Shown here in pieces: positions 7,700-18,906 of a DNA stretch of 53,322 nt (positions are counted from its first letter, which is position 1; every line of letters begins with the position of its first letter). The position numbers were made by a program, and so were the translations under genes. The stretch spans positions 39,825 to 93,146 of the forward strand of contig NZ_CACXNW010000021.1 in assembly GCF_902769175.1 (NCBI RefSeq). Reading direction: 5' to 3'. This stretch comes from an uncultured Methanobrevibacter sp. (GTDB lineage: Archaea > Methanobacteriota > Methanobacteria > Methanobacteriales > Methanobacteriaceae). The notes beneath the pieces were generated by a model. That model was not told the origin of the DNA. It ran no database searches and saw nothing but the letters and a program-made list of their open reading frames with translations.

Positions 7700-10600
7700 G
7701 TGAAATTAAATACAATTTCATTTTTATGCTTGATATTGGTGATTTTTACTGTTGCTGGCGTTAATGCAAGTGATGTGAATGACACTGTTGTTGCAAGTGA
7801 TGTAAACGACGATGTTATTTCAAACGCTGAGCAAATTGAGGAAATAAGTGTTTCAGATGATGGAAATCTGATAACAGACACACCAAAAACAATGACAGAA
7901 TTAAAAGATACAATAGACAGTACCCAAAATGTGACAATTATTCTAAATGACGACTATTCCTATAGTGATGATGATTCTGACTTGAAAAATGGGATTGAAA
8001 TTAGCAAATCCATAACTATAGATGGACAGGGTCATAAAATAGATGGTGCTGGCAAAATGAGAATTTTCCAGGTTACTGATAATGCAGCAGTTACATTTAA
8101 AAATATGGTCCTTTTAAACGGATGGGTTGATGATGAAGAATTTGGAGCTGCTGTCTGGAATAATGGAACAGGAAATGTTACTGCAATAAACTGTACATTC
8201 AAAAATAATAATGCAAGCTATGATGGCGGTGCAATCTATAATGGTTCTGCTTTGAACTGTACTTTTATTAATAATTCTGCAACATTTAATGGTGGTGCAA
8301 TCTATAATGGTTCTGCTGTAAATTGCTCTTTTATAAATAATACTGCTCAAAGAGGTGGTGCAATATTTAAAGGTTATGCTATGAATTGCACATTTGTTAG
8401 TAATTCTGCATCTTTTGGTGGTGCAATGGATGGTAATTCTGCTATAAATTGCTCTTTTATAAATAATGCTGCATATTATGGTGGTGGAATAGAAGGAGGT
8501 CATGCTACAAATTGCTCTTTTATCAACAATACTGCTGAATATGAAGGTGGTGCAATAGATGGAATTTCTGCTAAAAACTGCTCTTTTATTAATAATAAAG
8601 CAAATAATCGTGGTGGCGCAATATCCATGTGTTCTGCCCTAGATTGCTCTTTTGTTGGAAATTCTGCTCCAGAAGGCGGTGCAATTAATAGTAATTCTGC
8701 TATAAATTGCTCTTTTGATAACAATACTGCATCTAAAGAAGGTGGTGCAATATAGGATGGCACTGCTGTAAATTGCTCTTTTATTAATAATACTGCTCAA
8801 AGAGGTGGTGCAATATCCATTAGTTCTGCTGTAAATTGCTCCTTTTTTAATAATACTGCTGCGGATGGAGGTGCAATCTATAATGGTTCTGCTCTAGATT
8901 GCTATTTTGTTAATAATACCTCATCTAAAGATGGTGGCGCATTTTACTTCATGGATGAAAGCAGTTTGACAAATTGTAATTTCACCAATAACCACGCAGA
9001 AGAACATGGTGGTGCTGTCTCATTATATTCTAAAGGCGAAATCATAAATTGTAATTTTAATAATAATACTGCATCTAAAGAAGGGGGTGCAATTTAGTTC
9101 AAAAATGAGGGCACTCTGACAAGCGGTAATTTCACAGATAACTCTGCTGAATCCAATGGTGGTGCAGTTTACTTCTTTTATAGGAGTAATGTGACAAATT
9201 GTATATTCACCAATAATCATGTCTCTCCTTTGGCGGCTGGTGGTGCGATTTACTTCTGGAATGAGGGCACTGTGACAAGCAGTTATTTCACTGATAACTA
9301 TGATAACTTCAATGGAGGTGCAGTTTACTTTAACGGCGATGGTGAAGTGACAAATTGTAATTTTACCAATAACGAAGCAACTGGTCTTTTCACTTATGGC
9401 GGTGCAGTTTACTTCTATAATAATAGTAACGTGGCAAATTGTAATTTTACTAACAACTCTGCTGTGTATGGTGGTGCAGTTTTCTTCTATCGTGAAAGTA
9501 CTGTGACAAGCTGTAATTTTGTAAATAACACTGCTTTTAATGATGGTGGTGCTGTTAGGTTTATGAGGACTAGTACTGTGACAAGCTGTAATTTCACCGG
9601 CAACCAAGCATATATTGGCGGTGCACTTTATGCCTCAAATATACTAAATGTCAAAAACTCTAATTTCATTAACAATAAAGCTGAAAGCACTAGTTTAACA
9701 TCAGTAAATGATAATAAGTTAGTATTTACCTTTACAGCTAAGGAAAATTATATCAATGCAATTTATTCTGCTAATGTTAACTTTATAAATGTAACTTACT
9801 GGAATGGCGCTGTTGTTAACAGTGATGTTTTTGCTCCAGTTAGATCTGATCTTGAAGCAGGTATTGACATTATTGTTGAAGCCTATAACTCTCTAGATGA
9901 ATTAGTGGATAATGAAACTGTTATGACAAATGCAAATGGTAAGGCAGTCTATGATTATCTCAGTTTGCCTAGTGGAGATTACACATTTAAGGCTTACCAT
10001 CCAGATGACAGTTATTACACTTACATAGAAAACACGGGCAGCTTTATTGTTCCTCCAAAATTCAATTTGATAGTTTTAGATAATCAAACAGTTTATATAA
10101 ATCAAAATATCACAATGAAAATAAATGCAAGTATTGTGAATGAGACCAATTACCATTAATCCGAATAATGCAAGATTATTCCTGATTCTGCCAAACGGCA
10201 CTGAAATCGAAGCATTATATAATGAAGGCATTTGGTGTGCTGATTATGCATTTGAACAAGGAGGAGATTACCTAATCATCGCCAGATTAGAACCGGACCA
10301 CTTTAATTATGAGGATACTGATTATGTATTTGGTCAAGTGTATTCAGGAACTGTAACCGTTAAAATCAGTGATTACACTATTGGCTTAAATGTTGTTCCA
10401 GGTATTGAAGGTGCCGATACCCATATTGATGTAACTGTACCTGAGGATGTGACAGGAACTGTAACCCTAACAATTAAGGTACTGATTATGCTACTGAGAA
10501 AGTTTCTGACGGCCGCTATCAAGCTAACCTTACTTTAGTTCCAGGAACTTATCTTGCTAGTGGGACTGTGTCTGATGATTTAAGGTATTATAATAAGACT

Positions 10601-12082
10601 TCAGAAGTCACTGAATTTGAAGTGGATAAAATCACCCCAACCATCAAGGTAGAGGATGCAACTGCTGAATGGAATGTTTCTGTAACAATCCCTATTGCTG
10701 TTGAAGGTGTTGAAGGAATTACTGCTACAGGCACTGTTATTGTTACTGTTGACTGGGAAGCTGATGAAGTAAGTCAATTATTCGATCTTGAAGAAGGTGC
10801 TGGAGAAGTCACATTCAGAATAGATGAAACTGTTGGCGAATGCATTCTTACTGTTAGATACTTAGGTGATGAAAACTACACAGAAGCAAACGCTACTGCA
10901 AAACTAACCATCACAGAATCTACTGAATTGAACATAGAAGTAACTGACAACAACCCAATTGCTGGCGAAGATGTAATCATTACTGTTATCGCTACTGACG
11001 GCAGAGGCCAAGATGTCCCTGTAACTGAAGTAATCGTGACAATTGATGGCAGTGAAGAGCAAATATTATCTGTTGATGAAGATGGTAATGTAAACCTTGG
11101 TGAATTAGAGGAAGGAGAACACACAATCACTGTTAAAGTGGATGACGGTGTCCACAAGGAAAAAACAGTTACAAAAGAAATTACTGTAACTCCAATTGAG
11201 TTAATTGCAACTGAAATTATTGTTTCAGTTGAAAACATAAGCTATGGAGATAAACCAGTGATTGACTTTAAGCTCACTGATGTTAAGGGAACTCCAATAA
11301 GCAACACCCTTAATGTAACTGTTGCAGCTAATGAATACGAAGTCACTACTGACGTCAATGGTAAAGGGCAGCTTGTCATCAACGACACATTGGACGCTGA
11401 CACTTACCAGGTTGTAGCTGTCTTTGCAGGAGATGAAAATTACATTAAGTCAACTGGAACTTCTTACTTCAACATAGCTAAGAACGCTACCATAATCATC
11501 TTTGAAAACATGCAAACCGAAACAGTTGATCCGAAGTTAGATGGAAAAACAGGTGAATGGTTCTACTTCACATTGAAAGATGTTAACGGAAGGCCAATAG
11601 CAAACACTCCTATGGAAATCGGATTCAATGGAATAGTATACACATACGAAAAAGATGGAATCTGCACTAATGAAAATGGAACTGCAAAACTCCAAATCAA
11701 CCTAGGATACAAAGGAGATTACACTTTCGCCATTTGTTTCTTAGGTAATCAAAGCTATAATGCATCTTTCGCAGTTGCTAATATTAAGGTAGAATGTCAA
11801 AAACCTACTTTAACTGTTCCCTACAGGTCCTACAAGGTATCCGCTAAAACAAAGACACTTACTGCAACCTTTAAGAATGCAAATGGAAAATTGATTGTCG
11901 ATAAATGGATTACATTTACAGTAAACGGCAAAACCTATAAGGCAAAAACCAATGATAAAGGTGTTGCAAGTGTTGATGTAAGCATTTCCAAAGCTGGAAC
12001 TTACACAGTTACAGCCAAATGGGCTGGAGACTCAACTTACGAAGCAATTTCAAAAAAATCAACTTTAAAAATAAGTAAGTAA
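7700..12082 (+). pseudogene. Large adhesin-like protein (beta-helix plus Ig-like), broken by two TAG stops and two frameshifts
   Basis: It starts at GTG 7700, seven bases after GGAGG. Signal peptide (KLNTISFLCLILVIFTVAGV, cut after NAS), then about 30 beta-helix repeats of about 20 residues (NCSFINNTA...GGAI) to about codon 650, then Ig-like domains to the end (about 1460 codons in all). Lesions: TAG at 8753-8755 and at 9095-9097, both inside GGAI-x where sister repeats have Tyr or similar; a one-base gain near 10151 (NETN then TINPNNARLF resumes in another frame); and a one-base loss near 10477 (LTI then GTDYATEKVSDG resumes in the first frame). The last 170 or so residues nearly match the end of the protease-adhesin at 35366-39863. 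A hairpin plus T-tract follows the gene. As sequenced it cannot yield the full protein. Confidence 0.85.
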
Positions 12083-12098
12083 ATTGAATTAGAACATT

Positions 12099-12132
12099 GA
12101 TAGCTTACAGCTATCAAATCTCCAATTTTTTT
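12099..12132 (+). terminator. Hairpin plus T-tract after the adhesin
   Basis: GATAGCT-TAC-AGCTATC forms a perfect 7-bp stem, followed after nine bases by a run of seven or eight T, 17 bases beyond the stop at 12082. Confidence 0.65.
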
Positions 12133-12290
12133 CGCATAAGGGAGAAATAGAAATAAATTTTTTTCAAATAACATTAACACTATGAAAGAAAAATTGAAAA
12201 AATAGATGAAGAACAGAAAAAAGAATAAAAAAAAAGATAAAAATAGGCATAAAATAGAATAAGAAAAAAAGTTAAAAGAATAGTAAAAGC

Positions 12291-12881
12291 CTATTCTAAA
12301 ACAGTATGTCTATTTTTTAAATCCTCTTCAGTTTTTCCCATAGTTTCCATTAATTCAGAAACCAAACCATCAAGGAAAACTAATGAAGTCAATTCAAAAG
12401 CAGTTCCTAAAGGAGTTAAAGAAGTATAATTACCTTTAATTTGTCTTTTAAGGTAGTTTTCATCATCAACTTCTAATTTTGTCCTACCTTTTACATGGAT
12501 AATTGCATCAGCTAATTGTCCTAAACTGCTTTCAGGATAGGAAGTTAATGCTAAAACCTTTGTTCCTCTTTTTTTAGAAATTTTAGCTGCAGTAACAATA
12601 GTGTTGGTTTCACCAGAACCGGAAATAGCTAAAATACAATCTCCTGCATTGATAGCTGGAGAAATGGTTTCACCTACAACATAAGAGCTTAAACCCAAGT
12701 GCATTAGTCTCATAGCAAATGCTTTTGCAGCAAGACCTGATCTACCTGCACCGGTTACAAAAATGTTATCTGCAGTAGTGATGATTTCAATAAACTTTGC
12801 TATATCATCTTCATTTAAATATTCTTCTGCATCGCGAATATTGCCTAATATTGCCTCAATTGAGGATATCATATATTCCAT
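12291..12881 (-). CDS. hxlB: 6-phospho-3-hexuloisomerase (SIS domain)
   Basis: 196 residues, the usual length for archaeal PHI. The single SIS domain shows IFVTGAGRSGLAAKAFAMRL (sugar-phosphate binding turn), LAISGSGETNTIV (the Ser-rich phosphate loop) and the C-terminal TPLGTAFELTSLVFLDG segment typical of PHI. The enzyme interconverts arabino-3-hexulose 6-phosphate and fructose 6-phosphate. In methanogens this ribulose monophosphate route, run in reverse, supplies ribulose 5-phosphate in place of the oxidative pentose pathway. The partner synthase is not next to it here. It is divergent from the LysR/ModE-like regulator across about 115 bases, so shared control is possible. The 3' flank is T-rich on the coding strand. 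Confidence 0.9.
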   Translation of the reverse strand: MEYMISSIEAILGNIRDAEEYLNEDDIAKFIEIITTADNIFVTGAGRSGLAAKAFAMRLMHLGLSSYVVGETISPAINAGDCILAISGSGETNTIVTAAKISKKRGTKVLALTSYPESSLGQLADAIIHVKGRTKLEVDDENYLKRQIKGNYTSLTPLGTAFELTSLVFLDGLVSELMETMGKTEEDLKNRHTVLE

Positions 12882-12996
12882 TTGAATCTCTACCTAAAAA
12901 TCAATAATAATATTATATTTTTTAGATATTTAAAATTATTTAAATGATTTAAAATATAAATATAAATGATACTGTTAGAAGCTCAAGAGGGATTTA

Positions 12997-13932
12997 ATGC
13001 CAAATCGTGAAAATGAAAATATTGGGGACATGGAAAGAGATGAAAAGAACATCATCAAGCCTGAAATTGGGATTGAAATAGATGGAATGTCCTTTAACCA
13101 TAAGTTTTTTGAAACTTTGGAATCACTATCCAAGACATATTCCCAAAGAAAAACAGCAAAGGAATTGAAAGTGTCCCATTCAGTTCTAAATAGAAGAATC
13201 AAAAATGCTGAAGACAAACTTGGGGAAAAACTAGTCATTACTGTCGGTTCCGGATCAGAATTAAGTCCAAAGGGATATGAGCTTTTAGATACCTACTACA
13301 AATACAAAAACAGACTGGAAGATAGGGAAGAAATCATCATTGCAGGAGGACACATCATTACAGGTCTTCTACAGGCAATCAGCTATGACTTGCCATTTAA
13401 AACCCTAATCTACAGCAGTGATGACGAAAGTGCATATGAACTTGCAAAACAGGATTTGGTAGATATTTTGGCATTGGATGACCCATTGCTTGCTTTTGAA
13501 AATGACTTGAATTTCACTGCAATTGCCTATGACCATTTAGTGCTTATTCCTCCAAAAAATGGAAAATCTGTGGAAAAAATCGAAGATTTGGAAGGATTGG
13601 AATTTATAGGAGTCAAAGGAAGTGCACAAAGGCTTGCATGGAGCACATTAAGACAGGCAAACATAAACTTTTCCATAGAAAGGGAAGTCAAGTCCCAATT
13701 TGATGCATTTAAGATTGTCAGAAATTCTGAAAAGTACTACACATTCCTAAATGCCAGTTATTTCAATGGAAATGAAATCCTAAAAAATGAAACACGTCAC
13801 ATTATAAGCTTGGTTCAAATCAGTGATGCAAAAGAAGACATTTATAATTTAATTGAATATCTACTATTTGATGGTCAAACCAAAATAGGCGAGCAAGGAT
13901 TTGTACCAATGAAACCTTGGAAAAGCAGATAA
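12997..13932 (+). CDS. LysR/ModE-like transcriptional regulator with binding-protein domain
   Basis: 311 residues. The N-terminal winged helix-turn-helix is clear at about residues 30-95 (FFETLESLSKTYSQRKTAKE, LKVSHSVLNRRIKNAEDKLG, then GSELSPKGYELL as in LysR/ModE proteins). It is followed by a periplasmic-binding-protein-like effector domain (from about residue 105). Start at ATG 12997 with a GAGGGAT ribosome site. The effector is unknown; some archaeal relatives respond to molybdate or tungstate, but no specific ligand residue can be named. It is divergently placed to hxlB. Confidence 0.8.
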   Translation: MPNRENENIGDMERDEKNIIKPEIGIEIDGMSFNHKFFETLESLSKTYSQRKTAKELKVSHSVLNRRIKNAEDKLGEKLVITVGSGSELSPKGYELLDTYYKYKNRLEDREEIIIAGGHIITGLLQAISYDLPFKTLIYSSDDESAYELAKQDLVDILALDDPLLAFENDLNFTAIAYDHLVLIPPKNGKSVEKIEDLEGLEFIGVKGSAQRLAWSTLRQANINFSIEREVKSQFDAFKIVRNSEKYYTFLNASYFNGNEILKNETRHIISLVQISDAKEDIYNLIEYLLFDGQTKIGEQGFVPMKPWKSR

Positions 13933-13982
13933 TTAAATATTATCACCAAACAATATTAAAAAACATTCCATAAACTATTTTA

Positions 13983-14125
13983 AAAAAATAACCAACCCCC
14001 TATTTTTTTAAAAAAAAAATGGCGAATAAGAAACTATTTTTAAAAAAATAACCAACATCGGTTTTAAAAAAAATGGCGAATAAGCAACTATTTTTAAAAA
14101 AAAAAACGCCAATAAACTTTTTCAT
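13983..14125. repeat. Tandem imperfect repeats of 53-60 bp in the 13933-14490 spacer
   Basis: AAAAAATAACCAAC recurs at 13983 and 14043, and ATGGCGAATAAG recurs at 14020 and 14073, with a degenerate third partial copy (AACGCCAATAA) near 14105. The copies differ in A-tract length and in the middle. The remaining spacer is AT-rich with no gene recognised; the end carries the ribosome site GAGGTG of the gene at 14491. Confidence 0.7.
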
Positions 14126-14490
14126 TCAACAAATAAATCAACTTATTTTAAATTACAAAATCTAAAATTTTTAAAAGATAATCATAATTTAACAAAGCGT
14201 TTTAAATATTCTAATCACTTAAAAAAATTATAATTATGTTAAAAAATTAATTTAAATGATTATATTATAATCAAATCGTTGAAATAAAATATTTAAATAC
14301 TTTTTTAAACAAACTAAGCACACAAAATGATTTTAAAAAATCATAATCAATAAATCATCAAAGAAGCTAATTTAAATAAAAATTTACTATTTATGCCAAA
14401 TAGTAAAAATAAAGAACAAAGAATCAAAATTTAAATAATAAAATAACATAAAGTTAATTTAAAGACAAATAAAGAGAAAAGAGGTGAAAA

Positions 14491-15018
14491 ATGATGGAAA
14501 CCTATGAAGATACAATGCAAAACTTAAACCCAAATGAGATAATGGAAACAAAAAATTTTCTTAAAAGAGCGTTTAATGCAATCAAAGAAAAATGCATTGA
14601 ACTAAAAACAAAGTATGAACATTCAAAGTATGAAAAAGGAGCAAAAAAGATTTTATGTCTTATGGAAGAAATTAGCAATTCACTTGAAAGAAATCCATTA
14701 TTCAAAAATAAGGAATTTTTGGATTTTTTAACAATCATTGAAATAAGCGAGCATATCTTAAAGAAAAAAGAATTATCAATACAACATTTTCCATTAATTG
14801 AAGAACTTTGTAAAAAATTTGATGACTTTTTAAGTTTAAAACTAGAATTAAAACTCAATAAAAAAGATTTAACTGAATATAATGAAAAATATGAGGATTT
14901 TGAAAATTTTTTATTCAAAAAAGAGGAATATTTCTTCCTTGAAATCTGCCCATATGATGGAAAAGAAAGAGAACTTATCAAAAAAATAGCAAATGTAACA
15001 GAAGGTGTTTATTATTAA
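14491..15018 (+). CDS. Hypothetical protein, charged helical
   Basis: 175 residues starting at ATG 14491 (a second ATG follows directly) with a strong ribosome site (AGAGGTG, five bases). The protein is rich in Lys, Glu and Leu, predicted mostly helical, with no signal peptide or membrane segment and only three Cys. No family was recognised. It stands alone between two spacers and its codon use looks like neighbouring genes. Confidence 0.6.
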   Translation: MMETYEDTMQNLNPNEIMETKNFLKRAFNAIKEKCIELKTKYEHSKYEKGAKKILCLMEEISNSLERNPLFKNKEFLDFLTIIEISEHILKKKELSIQHFPLIEELCKKFDDFLSLKLELKLNKKDLTEYNEKYEDFENFLFKKEEYFFLEICPYDGKERELIKKIANVTEGVYY

Positions 15019-15140
15019 TTGTTTTTTAGATTCCAATGTAATTTGGGAATGATATTTCAATAGGATTCATTAAATAAATTATCTAAAAAAACATAAAAAT
15101 AATAAAATAATTAAAAAAAAGAAAAAAGATCAAATACTCC

Positions 15141-15200
15141 CAACAAGTGGAAATATTTTGATCAAACTTTTACGAGCCGAAGGCGAGAAAAAGTTTGGTG
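15141..15200 (-). terminator. Conserved 3' hairpin element after thiC
   Basis: Directly after the thiC stop, the minus strand forms a long stem: CAAACTTTTTCTCGCC pairs with GGCTCGTAAAAGTTTG across a TTC loop (13 of 16 positions pair). It is followed by CAAAATATTTCCACTTGTTG and GG. The same layout follows lysS (26343-26404), and a related one follows nrdD. It is likely a 3'-end-forming or stabilising RNA element. Confidence 0.65.
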
Positions 15201-15201
15201 G

Positions 15202-16500
15202 TTATTTGATTAAATCAGAATCAGATTGGTCTAACCATTGATTTACTATTTTTACAGCACAATAGTTACCGCACATGGTACAAGTGTCCTCTTCTTCAGG
15301 AGGTCTTTCATCTCTTTTTGCACGTGCAGCTTCTGGGAACATTGCACATTCGTATTGAGCTTCCCAATCTAATTTCTTTCTTGCTTCAGCCATAGCAAGG
15401 TCTTGTGAACCGTCGATTTGACCGCTTGCTAAGTCACCAGCATATGCACCGATTCTAGTTGCAATTACACCTTCTTTTACATCTTCAGGAGATGGAAGAG
15501 CTAAATGCTCTGCAGGAGTTACATAACAGATGAAGTCTGCTCCAGCTTTTGCAGAAGATGCAGCACCAATTGCAGATACTATGTGGTCATAACCAGGTGC
15601 TACGTCACATACAATAGGTCCTAACATATAGAAAGGAGCGTTGGAACACATTTTCTTTTGAATCATTACATTTGTTGGAATCTCATTGATAGGAATATGA
15701 CCTGGTCCTTCAATCATACATTGTACTCCAGCATCACGGGATCTGTCAATAAGTTCTCCTAAAATAATCAATTCTTGGATTTGAGCCCTATCAGTTGAAT
15801 CAGCAATGGATCCTGCTCTCATACCATTTGCAAGGGAAAGAACTACATCATGTTCCTTTGCAATTTCCAAGACATAATCAAAGTTAGCATATAATGGATT
15901 TTCCTTTTCATTTTCTACAATCCAACCAGACATGAATGATCCTCCACGAGAGACGAGGCCAGTTACTCTACCTTGTCTTTTAAGTCTGGTTAATGTTTCA
16001 ATGTTGATACTACTGTGAACAGCCATAAAGTCAATACCGTCTTTTGCTTGTTTTTCAATGGTATTGAATAAGTCATCTTCATCCATGTAAATAACAGAAC
16101 CATGTTCTCTAATGCTTTCAATAGCTGCTTGGTAAACAGGTACAGAACCTACAGGAAGTGGAGACATGTCCAATACTCTGTTTCTGATAACATCCAAGTC
16201 TCCGCCAATACTTAATTCCATTAAACAGTCTGCACCATGGTCAATAGCGACTTGTGCCTTGTATACTTCTTCATCAAAGTTTACAATATCAGTGGAAGTT
16301 CCTACTGTTGCATTTACTTTTGTTCTAAGTCCAGCACCAATACCAGATGCTTCAATGTCTCTGTTCACATTGCTTGGTATTACAATGGTACCATTTGCAA
16401 CAGATCTTAAGATAAAATCTTCTGAAACATTTTCAATCTTAGCTACATGTTTCATTTCTTCAGTTAATATGCCTTTTTTTGCATCACTAATTTGTGTCAT
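15202..16500 (-). CDS. thiC: Phosphomethylpyrimidine synthase ThiC
   Basis: 432 residues, the normal archaeal length. ThiC is a radical-SAM enzyme that rearranges 5-aminoimidazole ribotide into the hydroxymethylpyrimidine phosphate moiety of thiamine. Typical stretches are visible: the N-terminal [48 protein letters not shown] and [18 protein letters not shown], and the C-terminal cluster motif CTMCGNYC that binds the 4Fe-4S cluster. Start ATG 16500 with a GGAGAT ribosome site. Single-gene unit; a conserved hairpin element follows directly. No thiamine riboswitch was recognised upstream. Confidence 0.96.
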   Translation of the reverse strand: MTQISDAKKGILTEEMKHVAKIENVSEDFILRSVANGTIVIPSNVNRDIEASGIGAGLRTKVNATVGTSTDIVNFDEEVYKAQVAIDHGADCLMELSIGGDLDVIRNRVLDMSPLPVGSVPVYQAAIESIREHGSVIYMDEDDLFNTIEKQAKDGIDFMAVHSSINIETLTRLKRQGRVTGLVSRGGSFMSGWIVENEKENPLYANFDYVLEIAKEHDVVLSLANGMRAGSIADSTDRAQIQELIILGELIDRSRDAGVQCMIEGPGHIPINEIPTNVMIQKKMCSNAPFYMLGPIVCDVAPGYDHIVSAIGAASSAKAGADFICYVTPAEHLALPSPEDVKEGVIATRIGAYAGDLASGQIDGSQDLAMAEARKKLDWEAQYECAMFPEAARAKRDERPPEEEDTCTMCGNYCAVKIVNQWLDQSDSDLIK

Positions 16501-17164
16501 TTAGTTTATCTCCATTTAGTTTTGATAATGCTAGATTAATATAATTCAATTATTATTAAAAAACAATAATATGAATGAATAAAATAAAATCAAGTTCTTA
16601 GAATCACTCAATTTGTATAAATCATGTTGAGGAATGATTAATTTAAATTCAAATATATTTTATTAAAGTAAAATTTAATTTAATTCTATTTTGATTGATT
16701 TTATATTCTTATTTTACATACTAATATAATATAAATCTATCTATTTTTTTAGAGCTTTATTCAAGAAAATAAGCATTCTAAGGGCTTTTTTTCAAATAGC
16801 TTTGAGTTTTATCAAATACATTTTATTAAATTTTAAGTTTTTTTAATTTTCCTTAAAAAGCATATGAAATCTAAAGAAAAAATAAGGATAATTAAAATAG
16901 ATTAACAAGTAAATTATATATGAAAATTTAAAAAAAAGAGATAATAAAAACCAATAAAAAAAAAGCATCTAAAACCTAAAGAACAAATAAAAATGATAAA
17001 ATTAGATAAACAATTAAATTATAGAAAAAGATTTAAAAAAAAGGATAATGCTAACCAAATAAAGATTAAAAAAAAAGAATAATTCAACCGAATAAAGATT
17101 TAAAAAAAGAAAAAAAGTAGAAATGGAATTTAGATAAAAATCAATAATTCCAAAAGAAAATAAC
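16501..17164. other. Spacer upstream of thiC and downstream of the PfkB kinase gene; no gene seen
   Basis: This 660-base spacer is AT-rich. A possible TATA-like stretch (TTTATATTATATT on the minus strand) lies near 16731-16745. The part from 16880 to 17150 consists of degenerate A-rich repeats. The minus-strand open frame overlapping the kinase end is a low-complexity reading of A-tracts. No RNA gene or conserved element was recognised. Confidence 0.5.
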
Positions 17165-18094
17165 TTATTTATAGAATTCAACCATTCTATTATATGCTTC
17201 ATCATGAGTAGGCATATTTGTTTGGCATCCTTGCTTTTCAACAACAAATGATGAAACTGAAGAAGCAAATTTAGCAGACTCTTCCAATGAAGCGCCGTTA
17301 ATGAATTGGGATATAAATCCTGCTTTATAAGAGTCTCCTGCACCAGTAGGGTCTACAGCAGGTCTGTAAATAGACTCTATTTCAAATTTGCCATCATCAA
17401 CACTGTATATATGGCTGCCTTCCTTACCGCAAGTCATTAAAACAATTTCAGGACCCATTTCCATTAATCCATTGATGTCAACACTTAAGGAATCCTGAAT
17501 CCTTTTAATTTCATGATGGTTTCCAAATAATATATTTACATTGGCGATGACTTCCTTCAATTTTTTAGGACTGTACATTCCAAGGTCTTGACCTGGATCA
17601 AAGGAAACCAATCTTTCCTCTTCCTTAGCAACAATTCCTGTCTTGCAATTGAAATGAGGATCTCCAGTAGCCAAATGAACCGCTTTGAATTCCTTTACCT
17701 TATCCCTTGGGACTTCGCTGTCATGGAACTCCTTTGCAGCTCCCCAATAGAAATAACTGATTTGATCCTGATTGCTATTGGTCATAACAAATGCAGTAGG
17801 AGTGTTTTCTTCCTGAGAAATGATTAATGCTTCAGTGTCAACACCTAACTTCTGCATGTTCTTATGATAATGGGAGTCTATGAATTCACATCCTACAGCA
17901 GAAATCAAACCGGTTTTCATTCCTAATGTTGCACCAATCATAGCAACATTTGCTGCAACACCACCATTCAAGTTTTTCATGGTTTTCATAGGTGCGGAGT
18001 TGTTGGCTTTAGGAAACTCATCAACCGTAATGATATAATCTAATGCAGTATGTCCAACTGCTAAAATATCTTTTTTAATACTCAAATAAATCAA
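17165..18094 (-). CDS. PfkB-family carbohydrate/nucleoside kinase
   Basis: 309 residues. The N-terminus (AVGHTALDYIITVDEFP), the glycine-rich GGVAANVAMIGATLG, and the C-terminal anion-hole and catalytic-base motif DPTGAGDSYKAGF identify a ribokinase/PfkB sugar kinase. The VGHTALDYI opening resembles the archaeal nucleoside kinase of Methanocaldococcus (MJ0406 type), so phosphorylation of nucleosides or a related sugar by ATP is likely; substrate specificity is inference. The start may be TTG 18094 or TTG 18085; the latter is better spaced from the AAGGTTGAT ribosome site. Single-gene unit. Confidence 0.85.
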   Translation of the reverse strand: MIYLSIKKDILAVGHTALDYIITVDEFPKANNSAPMKTMKNLNGGVAANVAMIGATLGMKTGLISAVGCEFIDSHYHKNMQKLGVDTEALIISQEENTPTAFVMTNSNQDQISYFYWGAAKEFHDSEVPRDKVKEFKAVHLATGDPHFNCKTGIVAKEEERLVSFDPGQDLGMYSPKKLKEVIANVNILFGNHHEIKRIQDSLSVDINGLMEMGPEIVLMTCGKEGSHIYSVDDGKFEIESIYRPAVDPTGAGDSYKAGFISQFINGASLEESAKFASSVSSFVVEKQGCQTNMPTHDEAYNRMVEFYK

Positions 18095-18633
18095 CCTTTT
18101 TTCTCTTGTTTTTAACTGTTAACTGTTAATGAAAAATCAATAAAAAAGTATAGCAAATAAACTTAATTAATGATTTTCAGGTAAAATAAGATTAGATATA
18201 GTCCGTATTTATCTCAATAAATACATAAATCCTCTTATTAATCAAATAAATAATATTTAGAACTTTAAAATATAGAAAATTTCAAGCTTAAATATTATCG
18301 AATTAGAATATTTTTTCTAAAATTAGTACCAATATTATTTTAGGACTTCACCATATTTAATGATTTTTATTAACACATGTTATGTTAAAAAATTCAATAA
18401 AAACCTATAATTTTCCCACCTGAAAAATAATATTTTTTTGGAATTTCCATTAATTTTTTAAAGAAAAAATAGAAAAACCTATGGATTGAAAAAAATAAAT
18501 TTTAAAAAAATTTTTTAAAAAATCCATCAATTTTGAAAAAATATTAAGTAATAAATGTTTTATTTTTATAATAATTTTAACTTGCGATAGCATTTGAAAA
18601 GAAATATTTTAAAAAATTTTCAATGCTGATAAA

Positions 18634-18795
18634 ATATCTAAAAAAACTAAAAGCTCTAAACAAAATTTTAGAACTTACCTAAAAATAAAATCATAAACAA
18701 AATTTAAAAAGAAATATCTAAAAAAACTAAAAGCTCTAAACAAAATTTTAGAACTTACCTAAAAATAAAATCATAAACAAAATTTAAAAAGAAAA
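18634..18795. repeat. 80-bp tandem duplication in the 18095-18906 spacer
   Basis: Two essentially identical copies (starts about 18634 and 18714) begin ATATCTAAAAAAACTAAAAG and end in AAATTTAAAAAGAAA. The rest of this 812-base spacer is AT-rich without a recognised gene; its right end is the adhesin promoter. Confidence 0.9.
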
Positions 18796-18845
18796 ATATA
18801 TAATCATTAAATTTTAAAATAAAATTATATTACGACATGAAATTA

Positions 18846-18876
18846 AATATATATATATATATATACATATATATTG
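18846..18876 (+). promoter_or_regulatory. AT-dinucleotide TATA region of the adhesin promoter
   Basis: A run of alternating AT/TA about 25-30 bases long lies 30-60 bases before the ATG at 18907. It contains many overlapping TATA boxes. Dinucleotide tracts in promoters can change length by slippage, which could tune expression; that is inference. Confidence 0.5.
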
Positions 18877-18906
18877 ATAAATTAATTTTAAAATGAGGAA
18901 GATTAT

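Noticed and set aside
3561-9097. TAG as a sense codon (pyrrolysine or reassigned Tyr)
   Set aside because: TAG terminates several neighbouring genes at their natural ends (for example at 2224, 3835, 4737 and 5966). The interrupted genes also show frameshifts and TAA or TGA stops, so decay or sequencing error is simpler.
9023-9607. Long antisense open frame opposite the beta-helix repeats
   Set aside because: Antisense reading of the repeat code; periodic composition mirrors the plus-strand repeats.
16501-16760. Thiamine riboswitch upstream of thiC
   Set aside because: No conserved TPP-aptamer helices (CUGAGA or similar) could be seen.
17014-17343. Minus-strand open frame overlapping the PfkB kinase end
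   Set aside because: A different frame of the kinase gene and A-rich flank; no coding features.
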